DNA from: Pseudofrankia nepalensis
GTDB lineage: Bacteria; Actinomycetota; Actinomycetes; Frankiales; Frankiaceae
DNA length: 39,016 nt
Reading direction: 5' to 3' (one strand)
NCBI RefSeq assembly: GCF_016786305.1
Contig: NZ_JADWYV010000071.1
Shown here: positions 1 to 9,575 of the stretch, one piece after another
Layout of the letters: each line of letters begins with the position of its first letter
How positions within the stretch are numbered: the first letter of the stretch is position 1
Program-made: the position numbers and the translations under genes
The notes under the pieces: generated by a model
Database searches by the model: none
What the model was told of the DNA's origin: nothing
What the model saw: only the letters and a program-made list of their open reading frames with translations

Positions 1-111
1 CACTCCGCCTTCCGCGATTCATGAGCGTCGCGTGGGCTCGGAGATGTGTATAAGCGACCGGGGCCGCGGCGCCCGGGTGGGGGCGGGGCCCCGGCCCGGG
101 GCCCCCCCCCC
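1..111. other. Contig-end artefact: Nextera-like adapter plus G/C run
   Basis: Positions 27-60 match the 34-base Nextera Read-2 transposase adapter at 31 of 34 positions; the differences are at 30, 55 and 59. Positions 9-18 match the last ten bases of the Illumina P7 sequence at 7 of 10, leaving 19-26 where an 8-base index would sit. Positions 61-111 are a low-complexity G/C stretch ending in a run of ten C. This is not genomic sequence, and it truncates the gene that follows. Confidence 0.88.
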
Positions 112-455
112 GCGTCGTAGTCGGCTCTGGCCTGGCCCCGCTCCTTGAGCTCGGCGTCGACGACCCGGCCGTCGGCCTCCATCCGCATCGCGGTCACCGC
201 GGCGCGCGGCGGCAGCGGGAAGATGTAGGTGGCCTCCAGCGGCTCGTCGTGCGGGTTGTGGAAGCCCTGGGTGAGCGTGCAGCTGGCGGCGAGGCCGGTC
301 AGCGTCGCCTGAACGTCGAGAGTGTCGAGCGGCAGGTTGCCGCGCTCGGTCCGCAGGCAGCCGAGGCCGTCGTCCTTCCGCTGGTCGAGCGGCTCGACCC
401 AGCCCATCGTGTCGATCGGGCCGACGCTGTCGATCCGGTCGATGCGCGCGCTCAT
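112..455 (-). CDS. VIT-domain protein, N-terminal fragment
   Basis: About 114 residues can be read before the contig-end artefact cuts the frame. The segment NPHDEPLEATYIFPLPPRAA, followed by a Met-Arg-Met strand and an ELKERGQARADYD stretch, is the classic N-terminal signature of the VIT (vault / inter-alpha-trypsin) domain, which in bacteria is usually followed by a von Willebrand A domain; that part is missing here. The ATG at 455 overlaps the stop of the upstream MerR gene (ATGA), so the two are translationally coupled. The cellular role of bacterial VIT-VWA proteins is poorly defined, and only the fold assignment is secure. Confidence 0.75.
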
Positions 456-1219
456 GGGCATTCCCCCTTCGTGGTTTCCGCCAGGCCGAGCCGGCCCAGC
501 AGGTCGAGCAACGGGGCCGCGGCCCGTTCGATGGCGGCGAGTTCCTCGGCGTCCGGCATCCGCGTGGCCGCGCTCAGCACGACCGTGACACTGTCAGCAA
601 GCCGCACGGCCGGGGCTACGGACGTCGTGATGTTGACAGTGTTTGCATGAGTGATGACAGTGTCGTCGGCCGAGTCCGTCGCGCTCTTCAAGGGTCGGGC
701 GGCGGTCGCCGCGGGAGATCCGTTCGGGCCCGCGGTACCCGCGGTGGTGCCCTCCTCCACGGGCGTCCGGCCGTCGGCGCCGCGTCTCCAGAACGCGCCC
801 GCCGCGGCGGTGCCCAGGGCGTCGGAGGTGTCCAGTACGCCGACGGTGTCCAGGGCGTCGGCCGGACCGGCGGCGAGTGGAACGGGCTTGGCCGACGGCC
901 GGCCGACCACCGCCGTGAGCTGGCGGTTGGAGGCGCCGACGAGCCGTTCCTGGATCTCGGCGAGTGAGCGGCCCTCGGCCTGCAGCTTCTTGATGGCGGC
1001 GAGCTGGAGCGCGTGGCGCGGTCCGTACAGCACGGCGCGGCCGCTCGCCGCGACCGGCCGGTCGACCAGCCCGATCGTGGTGTACCACCGGATGGTCCGC
1101 GCGGTCGGCAGCTCGCCGACCCGCCCGCTGCTCTGGCCCGTGTAGTTGCCGGCCAGCAATGCCGCGACCTGGTCGGGGAGCTGCGCCAGCGTCCACAGTT
1201 CCGCGTCCATGCCCGCCAT
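452..1219 (-). CDS. MerR-family transcriptional regulator
   Basis: This 255-residue protein has an N-terminal winged-helix region (about residues 35-95) with PTARTIRWYTTIGLVDRP followed by a G-R-x-x-x-Y-G-x-R wing and an IKKLQAEGRSLAEIQERL helix, the usual MerR layout. The remaining 150 or so residues are Ala/Gly/Pro/Thr-rich without a recognisable effector domain and with few Cys, so metal sensing is unlikely. The first ATG is three bases from a perfect 25-bp dyad and has no Shine-Dalgarno, so the transcript may be leaderless; the Met at residue 4 is an alternative start. It is coupled by ATGA to the VIT-domain gene, which it probably controls. Three further copies of its probable operator lie inside its own C-terminal coding region. 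Confidence 0.85.
   Translation of the reverse strand: MAGMDAELWTLAQLPDQVAALLAGNYTGQSSGRVGELPTARTIRWYTTIGLVDRPVAASGRAVLYGPRHALQLAAIKKLQAEGRSLAEIQERLVGASNRQLTAVVGRPSAKPVPLAAGPADALDTVGVLDTSDALGTAAAGAFWRRGADGRTPVEEGTTAGTAGPNGSPAATAARPLKSATDSADDTVITHANTVNITTSVAPAVRLADSVTVVLSAATRMPDAEELAAIERAAAPLLDLLGRLGLAETTKGECP
586..665. repeat. Three TGACA-N-TGTCA copies inside the MerR gene
   Basis: TGACACTGTCA occurs exactly at 586-596. TGACAGTGTTT (9 of 11) lies at 634-644 and TGACAGTGTCG (10 of 11) at 655-665. They are the same 11-mer that forms the promoter dyad at 1222-1246. The second and third copies are 21 bp apart, about two helical turns. They lie in the MerR C-terminal coding part. Confidence 0.7.
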
Positions 1220-1221
1220 GA

Positions 1222-1246
1222 TGACAGTGTCATAATGACACTGTCA
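1222..1246. promoter_or_regulatory. Palindromic operator of the MerR-VIT promoter
   Basis: A perfect inverted repeat has 11-bp arms TGACAGTGTCA (1222-1232) and TGACACTGTCA (1236-1246), with a 3-bp spacer. Each arm is itself a TGACA-N-TGTCA dyad. It sits immediately upstream of the MerR start at 1219, where an autoregulatory MerR dimer would bind. Confidence 0.8.
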
Positions 1247-1318
1247 ATATGGTGCGAGAAGGTCGGACGTCAGGGTGTTGGGCGATCTGGAGCCGCCCGG
1301 TCGATGGCGTGGATCCGG

Positions 1319-1960
1319 CTAGGGCGCCGCCTGGGCGGCGTCGGCCAGCTGATCGATCGCGCGCTCGATCCGGGTGATCTCCTCGGTGAGCAGCTTCGGG
1401 TCATCGAAGGCGTTGGTGAGCAGGGCCGCGCCCTGCACCCTGGCCAGCAGCGACACTGCCTCCGCGGGCGCGTCCGGGACGCCGAGCTCGGTGAGCTGGC
1501 CGGCGGCCCAGTCGATGAGGGTGCGCAGCAGCCGAGCGGCGCAGGCGCGCAGGCCGCCGTCGAGCTTGCCAAGGTCGGCCGAGAGACCGCCGATCGGGCA
1601 GCCATGCGCGGCCACGAGATCCGCGGCCTCGGCCCAGTTGCGCGCCAGCCCCTTGAGGCGGGATCTGGGCGTCGACCGCCGGTCGAGCGAGGCGAGCAGG
1701 TCGTCGACGCGGCGCGCGTGCTCGTCCACAACGGCACGCAGAAGATCATCGCGTGTCTTGAAGTAGTAGTACACGTTGCCAAGCGGCACGTCGGCGGCCT
1801 TGGCCACCAGCGCCAGCGTCGTCCCCTGGACTCCATGGCTGTGCGCGATCTCGGTCGCGCTGCGGATCAGCCGTTCGCGCTTTCCCGGCCTGGCCGTCGT
1901 CGACCGGGGTCCTGTCGGCCGCGCTGCCGGCGGTTGCGCCGCCTCCTCTGAGTCAGACAT
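1319..1960 (-). CDS. TetR-family repressor of the adjacent efflux pump
   Basis: This 213-residue protein has a TetR N-terminal helix-turn-helix at about residues 25-75 (LIRSATEIAHSHGVQGTTLA, then VAKAADVPLGNVYYYFKTRD). The C-terminal part, with CPIGGLSADLGKLD, resembles the LmrA/YxaF type of ligand domain that often controls drug exporters. It is divergent from the MFS pump at 2048, and the 87-bp spacer contains a large palindrome. By the usual logic of such pairs it represses both genes until a ligand is bound. The first about 20 residues are a disordered Pro/Ala/Thr extension. Confidence 0.88.
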   Translation of the reverse strand: MSDSEEAAQPPAARPTGPRSTTARPGKRERLIRSATEIAHSHGVQGTTLALVAKAADVPLGNVYYYFKTRDDLLRAVVDEHARRVDDLLASLDRRSTPRSRLKGLARNWAEAADLVAAHGCPIGGLSADLGKLDGGLRACAARLLRTLIDWAAGQLTELGVPDAPAEAVSLLARVQGAALLTNAFDDPKLLTEEITRIERAIDQLADAAQAAP

Positions 1961-2005
1961 CTCACTGACAACTCTACCCAGGCTTGGTGCTCCCGATCGT
2001 GTGGT

Positions 2006-2031
2006 ATGAGTTAGTTAACTTACTAACTCAT
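2006..2031. promoter_or_regulatory. TetR operator between the repressor and the MFS pump
   Basis: Perfect 10-bp arms ATGAGTTAGT (2006-2015) and ACTAACTCAT (2022-2031) surround TAACTT. It lies 16 bp upstream of the pump start and is AT-rich in a GC-rich background, as expected for an operator overlapping promoter elements. The binding protein is inferred to be the divergent TetR. Confidence 0.82.
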
Positions 2032-2047
2032 CCTCTGGAGATCATTG

Positions 2048-3556
2048 ATGGCAGCCCCCGCCCAGACGGCTCCCGCGCCAACCGACTCGGTGCTCGCGAC
2101 GCGGCGCGGCAAGCAGACCCTGGCGCTGCTGTGCGCGGTCGGATTCCTCGACTTCGTCGACGCGTCGATCGTCAACGTGGCACTTCCCTCGATCCGCGCC
2201 GATCTCGGCTTCACGATCCAGAACCTCCAGTGGGTGCTGGGCGGCTACCTCCTCACCTACGGCGGGCTGATGCTGCTCGGCGGGCGCGCGGCCGACCTGG
2301 TTGGGCGCCGCCGTCTCCTGCTCGCGGGCACGGTCGTGTTCCTCATCTCCTCGGCCGGCGGGGGCCTAGCGCAGGACGACGCGGCGCTCATCGCGTTTCG
2401 ACTAGTCCAGGGGGTAGGCGCGGCCATGATGCTCCCGGCCGCGCTCTCGCTCCTGACCACCACGTTCACGTCGCCCAAGGACCGGGCGAAGGCACTCGGG
2501 ATGTGGGGAGCCCTGGCCGGCCTCGCCTCCGCCGTCGGCGTCTTCCTCGGCGGGCTCATCTCCGCCGGGCCGGGCTGGCGGTGGGTCTTCTTCGTCAACC
2601 TGCCCGTGTGCCTGGCCGTGCTGGGCGCGACGCTGCGGCTCATCCCGCGCGACCGTGACCGGGACCGCGGGGGCCTGGCGAACTTCGACGTCCTCGGCGC
2701 CCTGCTGGTCACCGCCGGCATGCTGCTGCTGGTCTACACGATCGTGGAGGCGCCCGGGCATGGCTGGGACGCGACACGCACGGTCGCGGGACTCGCCGGA
2801 TCCGGCCTCCTGATCCTCGCGTTCGCCGGGTACGAGCTGCGTCACCGCAACCCCGTCGTACCGTTCTCGATCTTCCGGATCAGGGGACTCGCCGCGGCGG
2901 ACGTCACCCAGGTGCTCGCGATGGCGGGCTTCTACGCGATGTTCTTCTTCGTCACCCTGTACATGCAGAACGTTCTTGGGTTCTCCGAGATCGAGGCGGG
3001 GGCCGCGTACCTCCCGACGACCTTCGGCGTGGCGATGGCGGCCGGCGTCGGCGCCCAGCTGATCACCCGGCTGGGCACGCGGCCCGTGATCGTGACTGGC
3101 GCGCTGCTGGGCGCGGCCGGGATGTTCTGGCTCTCCCGCATCCCGGCGGACGGCTCCTTCCTCGCCGACCTCCTGGGCCCGCTGCTTGTCCTGGCCGCCG
3201 GGCTCGGCCTGGTCTTCGTCGGCGTGACAACCGCGGCGCAGACGGGCGTACCCGAGGAGGCCGCGGGGCTCGCGGCGGCGCTGATCAACGCCTCCACCTG
3301 GCTGGGCGGGGCCCTCGGCGTCGCGATCCTCAGCGCGGTGGCGACGTCGCGCACCCGGGACGTGGTCGCGACCGGCACCCCTGAGGCCACGGCCCTTACC
3401 GAGGGATTCCAGAACGCGTTGCTGGTGGCCGCGATGTTCCTCCTGGCCGCCGCCGTGATCGCGCTGCGCGCCACGAACTCCCGCCCGCCCGCGCCGCCCG
3501 CCCCGACGACGATCCCGCCGATGGTGCCCGCGCCGGAGGCAACGGTCGAGGGGTAG
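2048..3556 (+). CDS. DHA2-family (14-TM) MFS drug exporter
   Basis: This is a proton-driven multidrug exporter of the EmrB/QacA type, 502 residues, the normal length for 14 membrane segments. Visible signatures are the motif-A loop GGRAADLVGRRR (residues about 76-87), the acidic first helix GFLDFVDASIVNVALPSI, and the motif-C region GVFLGGLISAGPGWRWVFFV followed by NLP. The ATG at 2048 follows GGAG at 2037-2040 by 7 bp and is preferred over an in-frame TTG at 2045. It is divergent from the TetR gene and shares its operator region. The C-terminus is a Pro-rich tail. The substrate cannot be told from sequence. Confidence 0.92.
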   Translation: MAAPAQTAPAPTDSVLATRRGKQTLALLCAVGFLDFVDASIVNVALPSIRADLGFTIQNLQWVLGGYLLTYGGLMLLGGRAADLVGRRRLLLAGTVVFLISSAGGGLAQDDAALIAFRLVQGVGAAMMLPAALSLLTTTFTSPKDRAKALGMWGALAGLASAVGVFLGGLISAGPGWRWVFFVNLPVCLAVLGATLRLIPRDRDRDRGGLANFDVLGALLVTAGMLLLVYTIVEAPGHGWDATRTVAGLAGSGLLILAFAGYELRHRNPVVPFSIFRIRGLAAADVTQVLAMAGFYAMFFFVTLYMQNVLGFSEIEAGAAYLPTTFGVAMAAGVGAQLITRLGTRPVIVTGALLGAAGMFWLSRIPADGSFLADLLGPLLVLAAGLGLVFVGVTTAAQTGVPEEAAGLAAALINASTWLGGALGVAILSAVATSRTRDVVATGTPEATALTEGFQNALLVAAMFLLAAAVIALRATNSRPPAPPAPTTIPPMVPAPEATVEG

Positions 3557-3590
3557 AAGTCAGCCGCCGGCAGTGGCGACGAAGCGTCAC

Positions 3591-3634
3591 CGAGGCCCCG
3601 GCACCGCGAGGCGGCCGGTCCTGCCGGGGCCTCG
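3591..3634. terminator. Hairpin terminator between convergent genes
   Basis: A perfect 13-bp stem, CGAGGCCCCGGCA (3591-3603) pairing with 3622-3634, has an 18-nt loop. It starts 35 bp after the pump stop and faces the convergent gene ending at 3754. No U-tract is present, as is common in high-GC actinobacteria. Confidence 0.7.
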
Positions 3635-3753
3635 CCGACGAGTCGCTGGCCGCCCCGGGAGCTGTCGCGGACGAGTCGGCCGACCCGGCGGTGGCCGGCT
3701 CAGCCGCGTGCCGGCGTGTGCCGGTCTCGCCAGGCCAGGTGGATCGGGCCGCC

Positions 3754-4731
3754 TCAGCCGCTGGTGTGGATGGTGAGGGTGCGCAGGGCCTTTTCCGGAG
3801 CGGCCTTCTTGGCGTTCTCCGGGGGCTCGCCGCAGACGAGGACGGGGATGGTGCGGGAGTTCTCGACCGTCGACTCCGCGAGCCCGGGGCCGGACGGGCC
3901 GTCCCAGGCGAGCCGGACGTCCGCCGAGCGGCGGTCGGGAGCGACCTGGGTGCTGACCGAGGTGATCCTGTGGTCCAGCCACGACCAGCCGAAGCGCTCG
4001 AACAGCGCGCTCTCCGTGACCTGGGCCCACATGTCCAGGGCGGTGGTGCCTCGGTAGTGGCCGCGCAGCGGCGGCTTGCCGTCGCGGCGCAGGATCGTGT
4101 CGAGGGTCTCGGCGTCCAGGAAGCCCCAGGCGAGGCCGTCGGGCAGCGTGAAGCCGGTCGGGGCGAAGCGGTGGCCGCCGGTGTGGCTGCAGCGGCGGAC
4201 CCGCAGGTCCGGCCAGTCCGCCGCCGCGTCCAGCGCGAGCCGGGTGCCCAGCCGCCCGCAGCAGCTGTCGCGGCTGCCGTGCCCGCACAGCAGCACCTCG
4301 GGCGGCGCGGGCCAGCCCTCGTCCGCCGGCGCCTCCCTGACCAGCCGGGTGATCCCGTCGGCGAGGTGCTCGTCGGGCACGACGTGGTCGGTGCCGGTGA
4401 AGCCGCCGGCCGCCGACCGGCGCCAGATGGTCACGCCGACCCCGGCGCGCACCCCGGCGACCAGCTCGGCGGCCGCCCCGGACACCACCGCGTCGGCCGG
4501 CGGCCGCACCGCCAGCAGCCGGGCGCCGAGCCCGCGCCGGCCGAGCTCCGCGAACAGCGGCAGGTCGCCGATCTCCTCCGGCCAGGGCGGCGGCGTCTCG
4601 ATCAGGACGAACAGGTCGCAGACCAGGGCCGTCCCGATCGGATCGGCCCCCTGGGCGCGTGTCCAGGGGGCGCACCGGAAGGACGCGCCAGCCGATGCCA
4701 TGGACGTGGTGCCGACGCTCACGATGGTCAC
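3754..4731 (-). CDS. Sucrase/ferredoxin-like (Suc_Fer) thioredoxin-fold protein
   Basis: This 325-residue protein of the sucraseferredoxin-like family (PF06999) has a thioredoxin-like fold and is thought to bind a [2Fe-2S] cluster. Visible hallmarks are the CGHGSRDSCCGRLG segment, the CSHTGGHRFAPTGFTLPDG segment and a long C-terminal domain. The physiological role of the family is not established; a small redox carrier role is possible. The longest start is the GTG at 4731, but GGAAGG is only 1 base from it; the GTG at 4722 has a better 10-base spacing. The gene lies 79 bp downstream of the luciferase-like gene on the same strand and may be the last cistron of that unit. Confidence 0.82.
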   Translation of the reverse strand: MTIVSVGTTSMASAGASFRCAPWTRAQGADPIGTALVCDLFVLIETPPPWPEEIGDLPLFAELGRRGLGARLLAVRPPADAVVSGAAAELVAGVRAGVGVTIWRRSAAGGFTGTDHVVPDEHLADGITRLVREAPADEGWPAPPEVLLCGHGSRDSCCGRLGTRLALDAAADWPDLRVRRCSHTGGHRFAPTGFTLPDGLAWGFLDAETLDTILRRDGKPPLRGHYRGTTALDMWAQVTESALFERFGWSWLDHRITSVSTQVAPDRRSADVRLAWDGPSGPGLAESTVENSRTIPVLVCGEPPENAKKAAPEKALRTLTIHTSG

Positions 4732-4810
4732 ACCTTCCGCTCGCCGCGCCTGGAGGCGGGATCGTGGAGTTGCTGGTACCGGCGAGCGCCGGGCGCCGTG
4801 AAGCTGGAGG

Positions 4811-5820
4811 CTAGCCGAGCCCGGCCCGAAGGGGCGCGAGCGTACCGTCGTCGGTGGCCTCGTCGTTGCCCGTCACCTGCCGGAACCGTTCCACCCAAGG
4901 CATAAGGTAATCCTCACCTGAGGTAATTCCCTCCGGTACGGGGAGCTGTAGGCGGATATCGGTCACACCGGCCGCCACCAGCGCGGGCAGGCCGTCCAGC
5001 GTCGCGTCCAGGTCGGGTTGGCCGTCCCGTCCCAGCACGTTCGGTAGCTTCCCCGCGATGCCGAGCTCGAACGGATCGCGGCCGAGCGCGGCGACCGCCG
5101 CCCGCATCCGCGGGATCGTCTCGATCAGAGCGGCGACGTCCTCGGAGGCCGGCCCCCACGGGATCCAGCCGGCGCCGAACCGCGCCAGGCGGCGCATCGC
5201 GCCCGGGTTGACCGTCCCGCTGACCCAGACAGGCACCCCGCCCGGCTGTACCGGCTTCGGGTTGAGGTGGATGTTCTCGAACGACAGCTCGGGTGAGTGG
5301 TAGCTCGCCCGCCGCTCGCGCCACAGCGACTGGCACACCTCGAGGGTGTGGTCGAGCAGCCGGCCGCGCCGGGCGAAGTCCAGGCCCGCCGCCGCGTACT
5401 CCTCGCGCTGCCAGCCGATGCCGACGCCCAGGTCCAGCCGGCCACCGGACAGGACGTCCAGGGTGGCGGCGGCCTTGGCGAGCACGATCGGCCGGCGCAG
5501 CGCCGCGAGCAGGATGCTGTTGGTGAACCGGATCCGGCTCGTCATGCCGGCCAGGAACGACATGGTGGTCATCGGCTCGAGGAAGTGGCCGTCCGGGCCG
5601 GTGGGCTGCACGCCGCCGGCCCGGCCGCCGATCTCGGGCCGGGCGTAGTCGTCCATGTGCTCGCCGAAGACGACGTGCTCGCCGGAGAGCACGACCCGGT
5701 CCACGCCGGCCCGCTCGGCGGCGACGACCCGGTTCAGCAGCGGCCGCCACGTGCCGGGATCCTCGGCCGACAGGGCGGCGTAGCGGATCGAGAACTGGGC
5801 CGTCCGGCGCGGGGCGGCCA

Positions 5821-5821
<1 letters not shown>
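4811..5821 (-). CDS. Luciferase-like (LLM) F420-type oxidoreductase
   Basis: This 336-residue TIM-barrel oxidoreductase belongs to the bacterial luciferase superfamily. The pattern GEHVVFGEHMDDY near the N-terminus, FLEPMTTMSFLAGMTSRIRF, RRPIVLAKAAATLDVLSGGR, LGVGIGWQREEY and NPKPVQPGGVPVWV is that of the actinobacterial subgroup predicted to use coenzyme F420 (TIGR03619-like). The cofactor is inferred from family resemblance, not from a diagnostic residue. The GTG start at 5821 overlaps the aldehyde dehydrogenase stop by one base (TAGTG), giving tight translational coupling. The context suggests oxidation or reduction of the same alcohol/aldehyde/acid series handled by the neighbouring dehydrogenases. 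Confidence 0.88.
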
Positions 5822-7293
<1,472 letters not shown>

Positions 7294-7432
7294 GCCCGCC
7301 CCTTTCGTCTGCCCATCAGCTGCCCGTCGGCGCCGCCCTCACTGGCCGGCGCCGTGTTCTTCGGCCGTCGGCGTCCTTCGCTGGCTCGCGACGCCGTGGG
7401 CCGGGTGCCCGCTCGCTCCCGCGCGTCCACCG

Positions 7433-7461
7433 CCGCCCGCCGCCCCGTCCGCGGCGGGCGG
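7433..7461. terminator. Hairpin after the SDR gene
   Basis: A perfect 11-bp stem (7433-7443 with 7451-7461) has a 7-nt loop. On the minus strand it begins 12 bp after the stop of the SDR at 7473 and lies before the aldehyde dehydrogenase. It would end or attenuate transcription between the two, so the SDR may be expressed at a different level from the downstream genes. Confidence 0.6.
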
Positions 7462-7472
7462 GCGGGGGCGCC

Positions 7473-8234
7473 TCAGCCGAGCATGTTGATGCCACCGTCG
7501 ACGACGATCGTCTGCCCGGTGATGTAGCCGGCGTCCGCGGAGCAGAGGAAGCCGACGACCGGCGCGAGGTCGGTGGCATGGCCGACGCGGCGCAGCGACG
7601 TCTTCTGCACGCCCTGCTCGAGGATGTCGGGCGGCACGACCTTGAGGGTGGCCTCCGTGTCGATGACGCCGGGCGCGATCGCGTTCACCGTGACGCCGAA
7701 CGGGCCGAGCTCGCGGGCCAGCGTCTTGGTCATCGTGATGACGGCGGCCTTGGACATCGAGTAGTGCAGCGAGCGCGGGACGGTCGCGTACACCGACGCC
7801 GAGCTCTGGTTCACGATCCGTCCGAACTGCTGGCGCTTCATGTGCGGGATCGCTGCCCGGCACATGTAGAAGGTGCCGCTGATGTTGATGTCGATCATGC
7901 GTTGCCACATGTCGAGGCTGATCTCCTCGGCGATGGCGAAGTCACGGTTGGCGTAGAGCGCCGCGTTGTTGACCAGGAAGTCGACGGACCCGAGCTCGGC
8001 GGCCACCCCGTCGACGGCGGCGACGCAGCCGGCGGCGTCGGCGATGTCGAGGACCAGGGTGCTCGCGGGTAAGCCGGCCTCGGTCAGCTCCTTGGTCATC
8101 GTTTCGGCCGCCGCGCCGTCGATGTCGGCGACGACGACGTGCGCGCCGCGCCCGGCGAGGTGTCGCGCGTACTCCGACCCGATCCCGTGCGCCGCGCCGG
8201 TGACGACCGCGACGCGCCCGGTGAAGTCAGTCAT
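7473..8234 (-). CDS. Short-chain dehydrogenase/reductase (SDR)
   Basis: This classical SDR has 253 residues. The nucleotide motif TGAAHGIG, the NNAA variant of the NNAG motif, the catalytic Ser in NQSSASVY and the Tyr/Lys pair in YSMSK are all present, and it ends in the common GYITGQTIVVDGG block. An Asp at the end of the second strand (VVVADIDG) favours NAD(H). The ATG at 8234 has GAGGGG five bases upstream and starts right at MTDFTGRVAVVTGAA; longer in-frame starts add only a low-complexity leader. It is divergent from the E1 alpha gene, and the 285-bp space between contains a 22-bp palindrome. Confidence 0.9.
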   Translation of the reverse strand: MTDFTGRVAVVTGAAHGIGSEYARHLAGRGAHVVVADIDGAAAETMTKELTEAGLPASTLVLDIADAAGCVAAVDGVAAELGSVDFLVNNAALYANRDFAIAEEISLDMWQRMIDINISGTFYMCRAAIPHMKRQQFGRIVNQSSASVYATVPRSLHYSMSKAAVITMTKTLARELGPFGVTVNAIAPGVIDTEATLKVVPPDILEQGVQKTSLRRVGHATDLAPVVGFLCSADAGYITGQTIVVDGGINMLG

Positions 8235-8298
8235 CTGGTCCCCTCTCGCGAACGCCCCGGGCGGCTCGCCACGGGCCCGTCCGGGCTGCCCGTCCAAG

Positions 8299-8320
8299 GA
8301 TGCAAGGGTACCCTTGCATC
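8299..8320. promoter_or_regulatory. 22-bp perfect palindrome, shared-operator class A
   Basis: The arms GATGCAAGGGT and ACCCTTGCATC meet without a spacer. It lies 65 bp upstream of the minus-strand SDR start and 200 bp upstream of E1 alpha. The core GCAAGG-N4-CCTTGC recurs at 21792-21807 between another divergent pair. An extra half-site GCAAGG is at 8331-8336. A TetR-type dimer is the likely ligand, but its gene is not identified. Confidence 0.78.
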
Positions 8321-8519
8321 AATCCGGCCCGCAAGGAATGATGTGCCCGGGAGCGGCGGGTGAGCGCCGAGGCGAACCTCCGGGCGCGGTGCGGCCGCCG
8401 GCCACGCCGGCCTGGTTTCTGGAACGCGGTCATGGGCCGGGAGGCCGCGGCCAGGCCAGGGAACTGGTCGAGGCCGGGCGGGAACCCTGAACCGCGCGGA
8501 GAAGACGACGGGGTTTGGG

Positions 8520-9575
8520 ATGAACAGAGAGCGTGACCTCGAGGCGCTGCGCCGCATGCTGCGGATCCGGCGCTTCGAGGAAGCGGCGATGGACATCGTG
8601 CGCAAGGGCCAGGGAATCGCCGGGTCGGTGCATGTCTGTATCGGGCAGGAGGCCGCGGTCGTCGGGTCGTGTCTGGCGCTGCGGGCGGACGACTACATGG
8701 TCGGCTACCACCGCTCCCACGGGCACCCGATCGCCAAGGGAGCCGCGCTCGGCCCGCTGATGGCGGAGCTGATGGGCCGGCGGACCGGTGTCTGCCACGG
8801 CAAGGGCGGCTCCATGCACCTCGCCGACTTCAGCGTGGGCAGCCTGGGGGAGACGGCGATCGTCGGCGCCGGCATCCCGCAGGCCGTCGGCGCCGCCTAC
8901 AGCGCGCGCGTCCGCGGCACCGACCAGGTGGCGCTGGCGTTCTTCGGCGACGGCGCGGCGAACATCGGGTCCTTCCACGAGGGCCTCAACCTGGCGGCGG
9001 CGTGGGGCCTGGGCGCGGTGTTCGTCTGCGAGAACAACCTGTACGCCATGTCGACGGCGCTCGCCGACACGATGGCGAGCGAGTCCGTCGCGGCCCGCGC
9101 CGCCGCCTACCGGATGCCGGGCGTGATCGTCGACGGGCAGGACGTGGACGCGGTGTACGACGTCGTGAGCGCCGCCGTCGAACGCGGCCGGGCCGGCGGC
9201 GGCCCGACGCTCGTCGAGGCGCGGACCTACCGTTACCGCGACCACGCCGAGTACGGAAACATGGACCTCTCGCACCGGCCGGCCGAGGAGGTCGAGCACT
9301 GGCGCTCCCGCGACCCGGTCGAGCTGTTACACGCCCGGCTGCTGGCCGACGGGATTTCCGAAACCGAGCTCGCCGCCCTCGCGGAAACCGTCGCCGAAGA
9401 GGTGCGCGCGGCGGTCCGGTTCGCGAAACAAAGCCCGCAGCCGGCGCCCGAGGAACTTTTCGAGGACCTCTGGGCCACCCCGATAGAAACGACGCCGGCA
9501 ATGCCCGCGCCACCCATGCCGTCGCCGCCCGGGCCGGTGCCCGTCGCGGCCGTGCCCGCGGGGGGCGCGCGGTGA
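8520..9575 (+). CDS. Thiamine-diphosphate 2-oxoacid (or acetoin) dehydrogenase E1 alpha
   Basis: This 351-residue alpha subunit belongs to the PdhA/AcoA/BkdA family, which decarboxylates a 2-oxoacid or cleaves acetoin and passes the acyl unit to a lipoyl group. The thiamine-diphosphate motif runs from GDGAAN (residues 143-148) to ENN (171-173). HGHP and GRRTGVCHGKGGSMH near residues 67-100 are typical of the acetoin/pyruvate branch. The last 40 or so residues are Pro/Ala-rich, longer than usual. It is the first gene of a coupled run; its stop overlaps the next start (GTGA, 9572-9575). The substrate is not decidable from sequence. The Shine-Dalgarno is weak. Confidence 0.9.
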   Translation: MNRERDLEALRRMLRIRRFEEAAMDIVRKGQGIAGSVHVCIGQEAAVVGSCLALRADDYMVGYHRSHGHPIAKGAALGPLMAELMGRRTGVCHGKGGSMHLADFSVGSLGETAIVGAGIPQAVGAAYSARVRGTDQVALAFFGDGAANIGSFHEGLNLAAAWGLGAVFVCENNLYAMSTALADTMASESVAARAAAYRMPGVIVDGQDVDAVYDVVSAAVERGRAGGGPTLVEARTYRYRDHAEYGNMDLSHRPAEEVEHWRSRDPVELLHARLLADGISETELAALAETVAEEVRAAVRFAKQSPQPAPEELFEDLWATPIETTPAMPAPPMPSPPGPVPVAAVPAGGAR

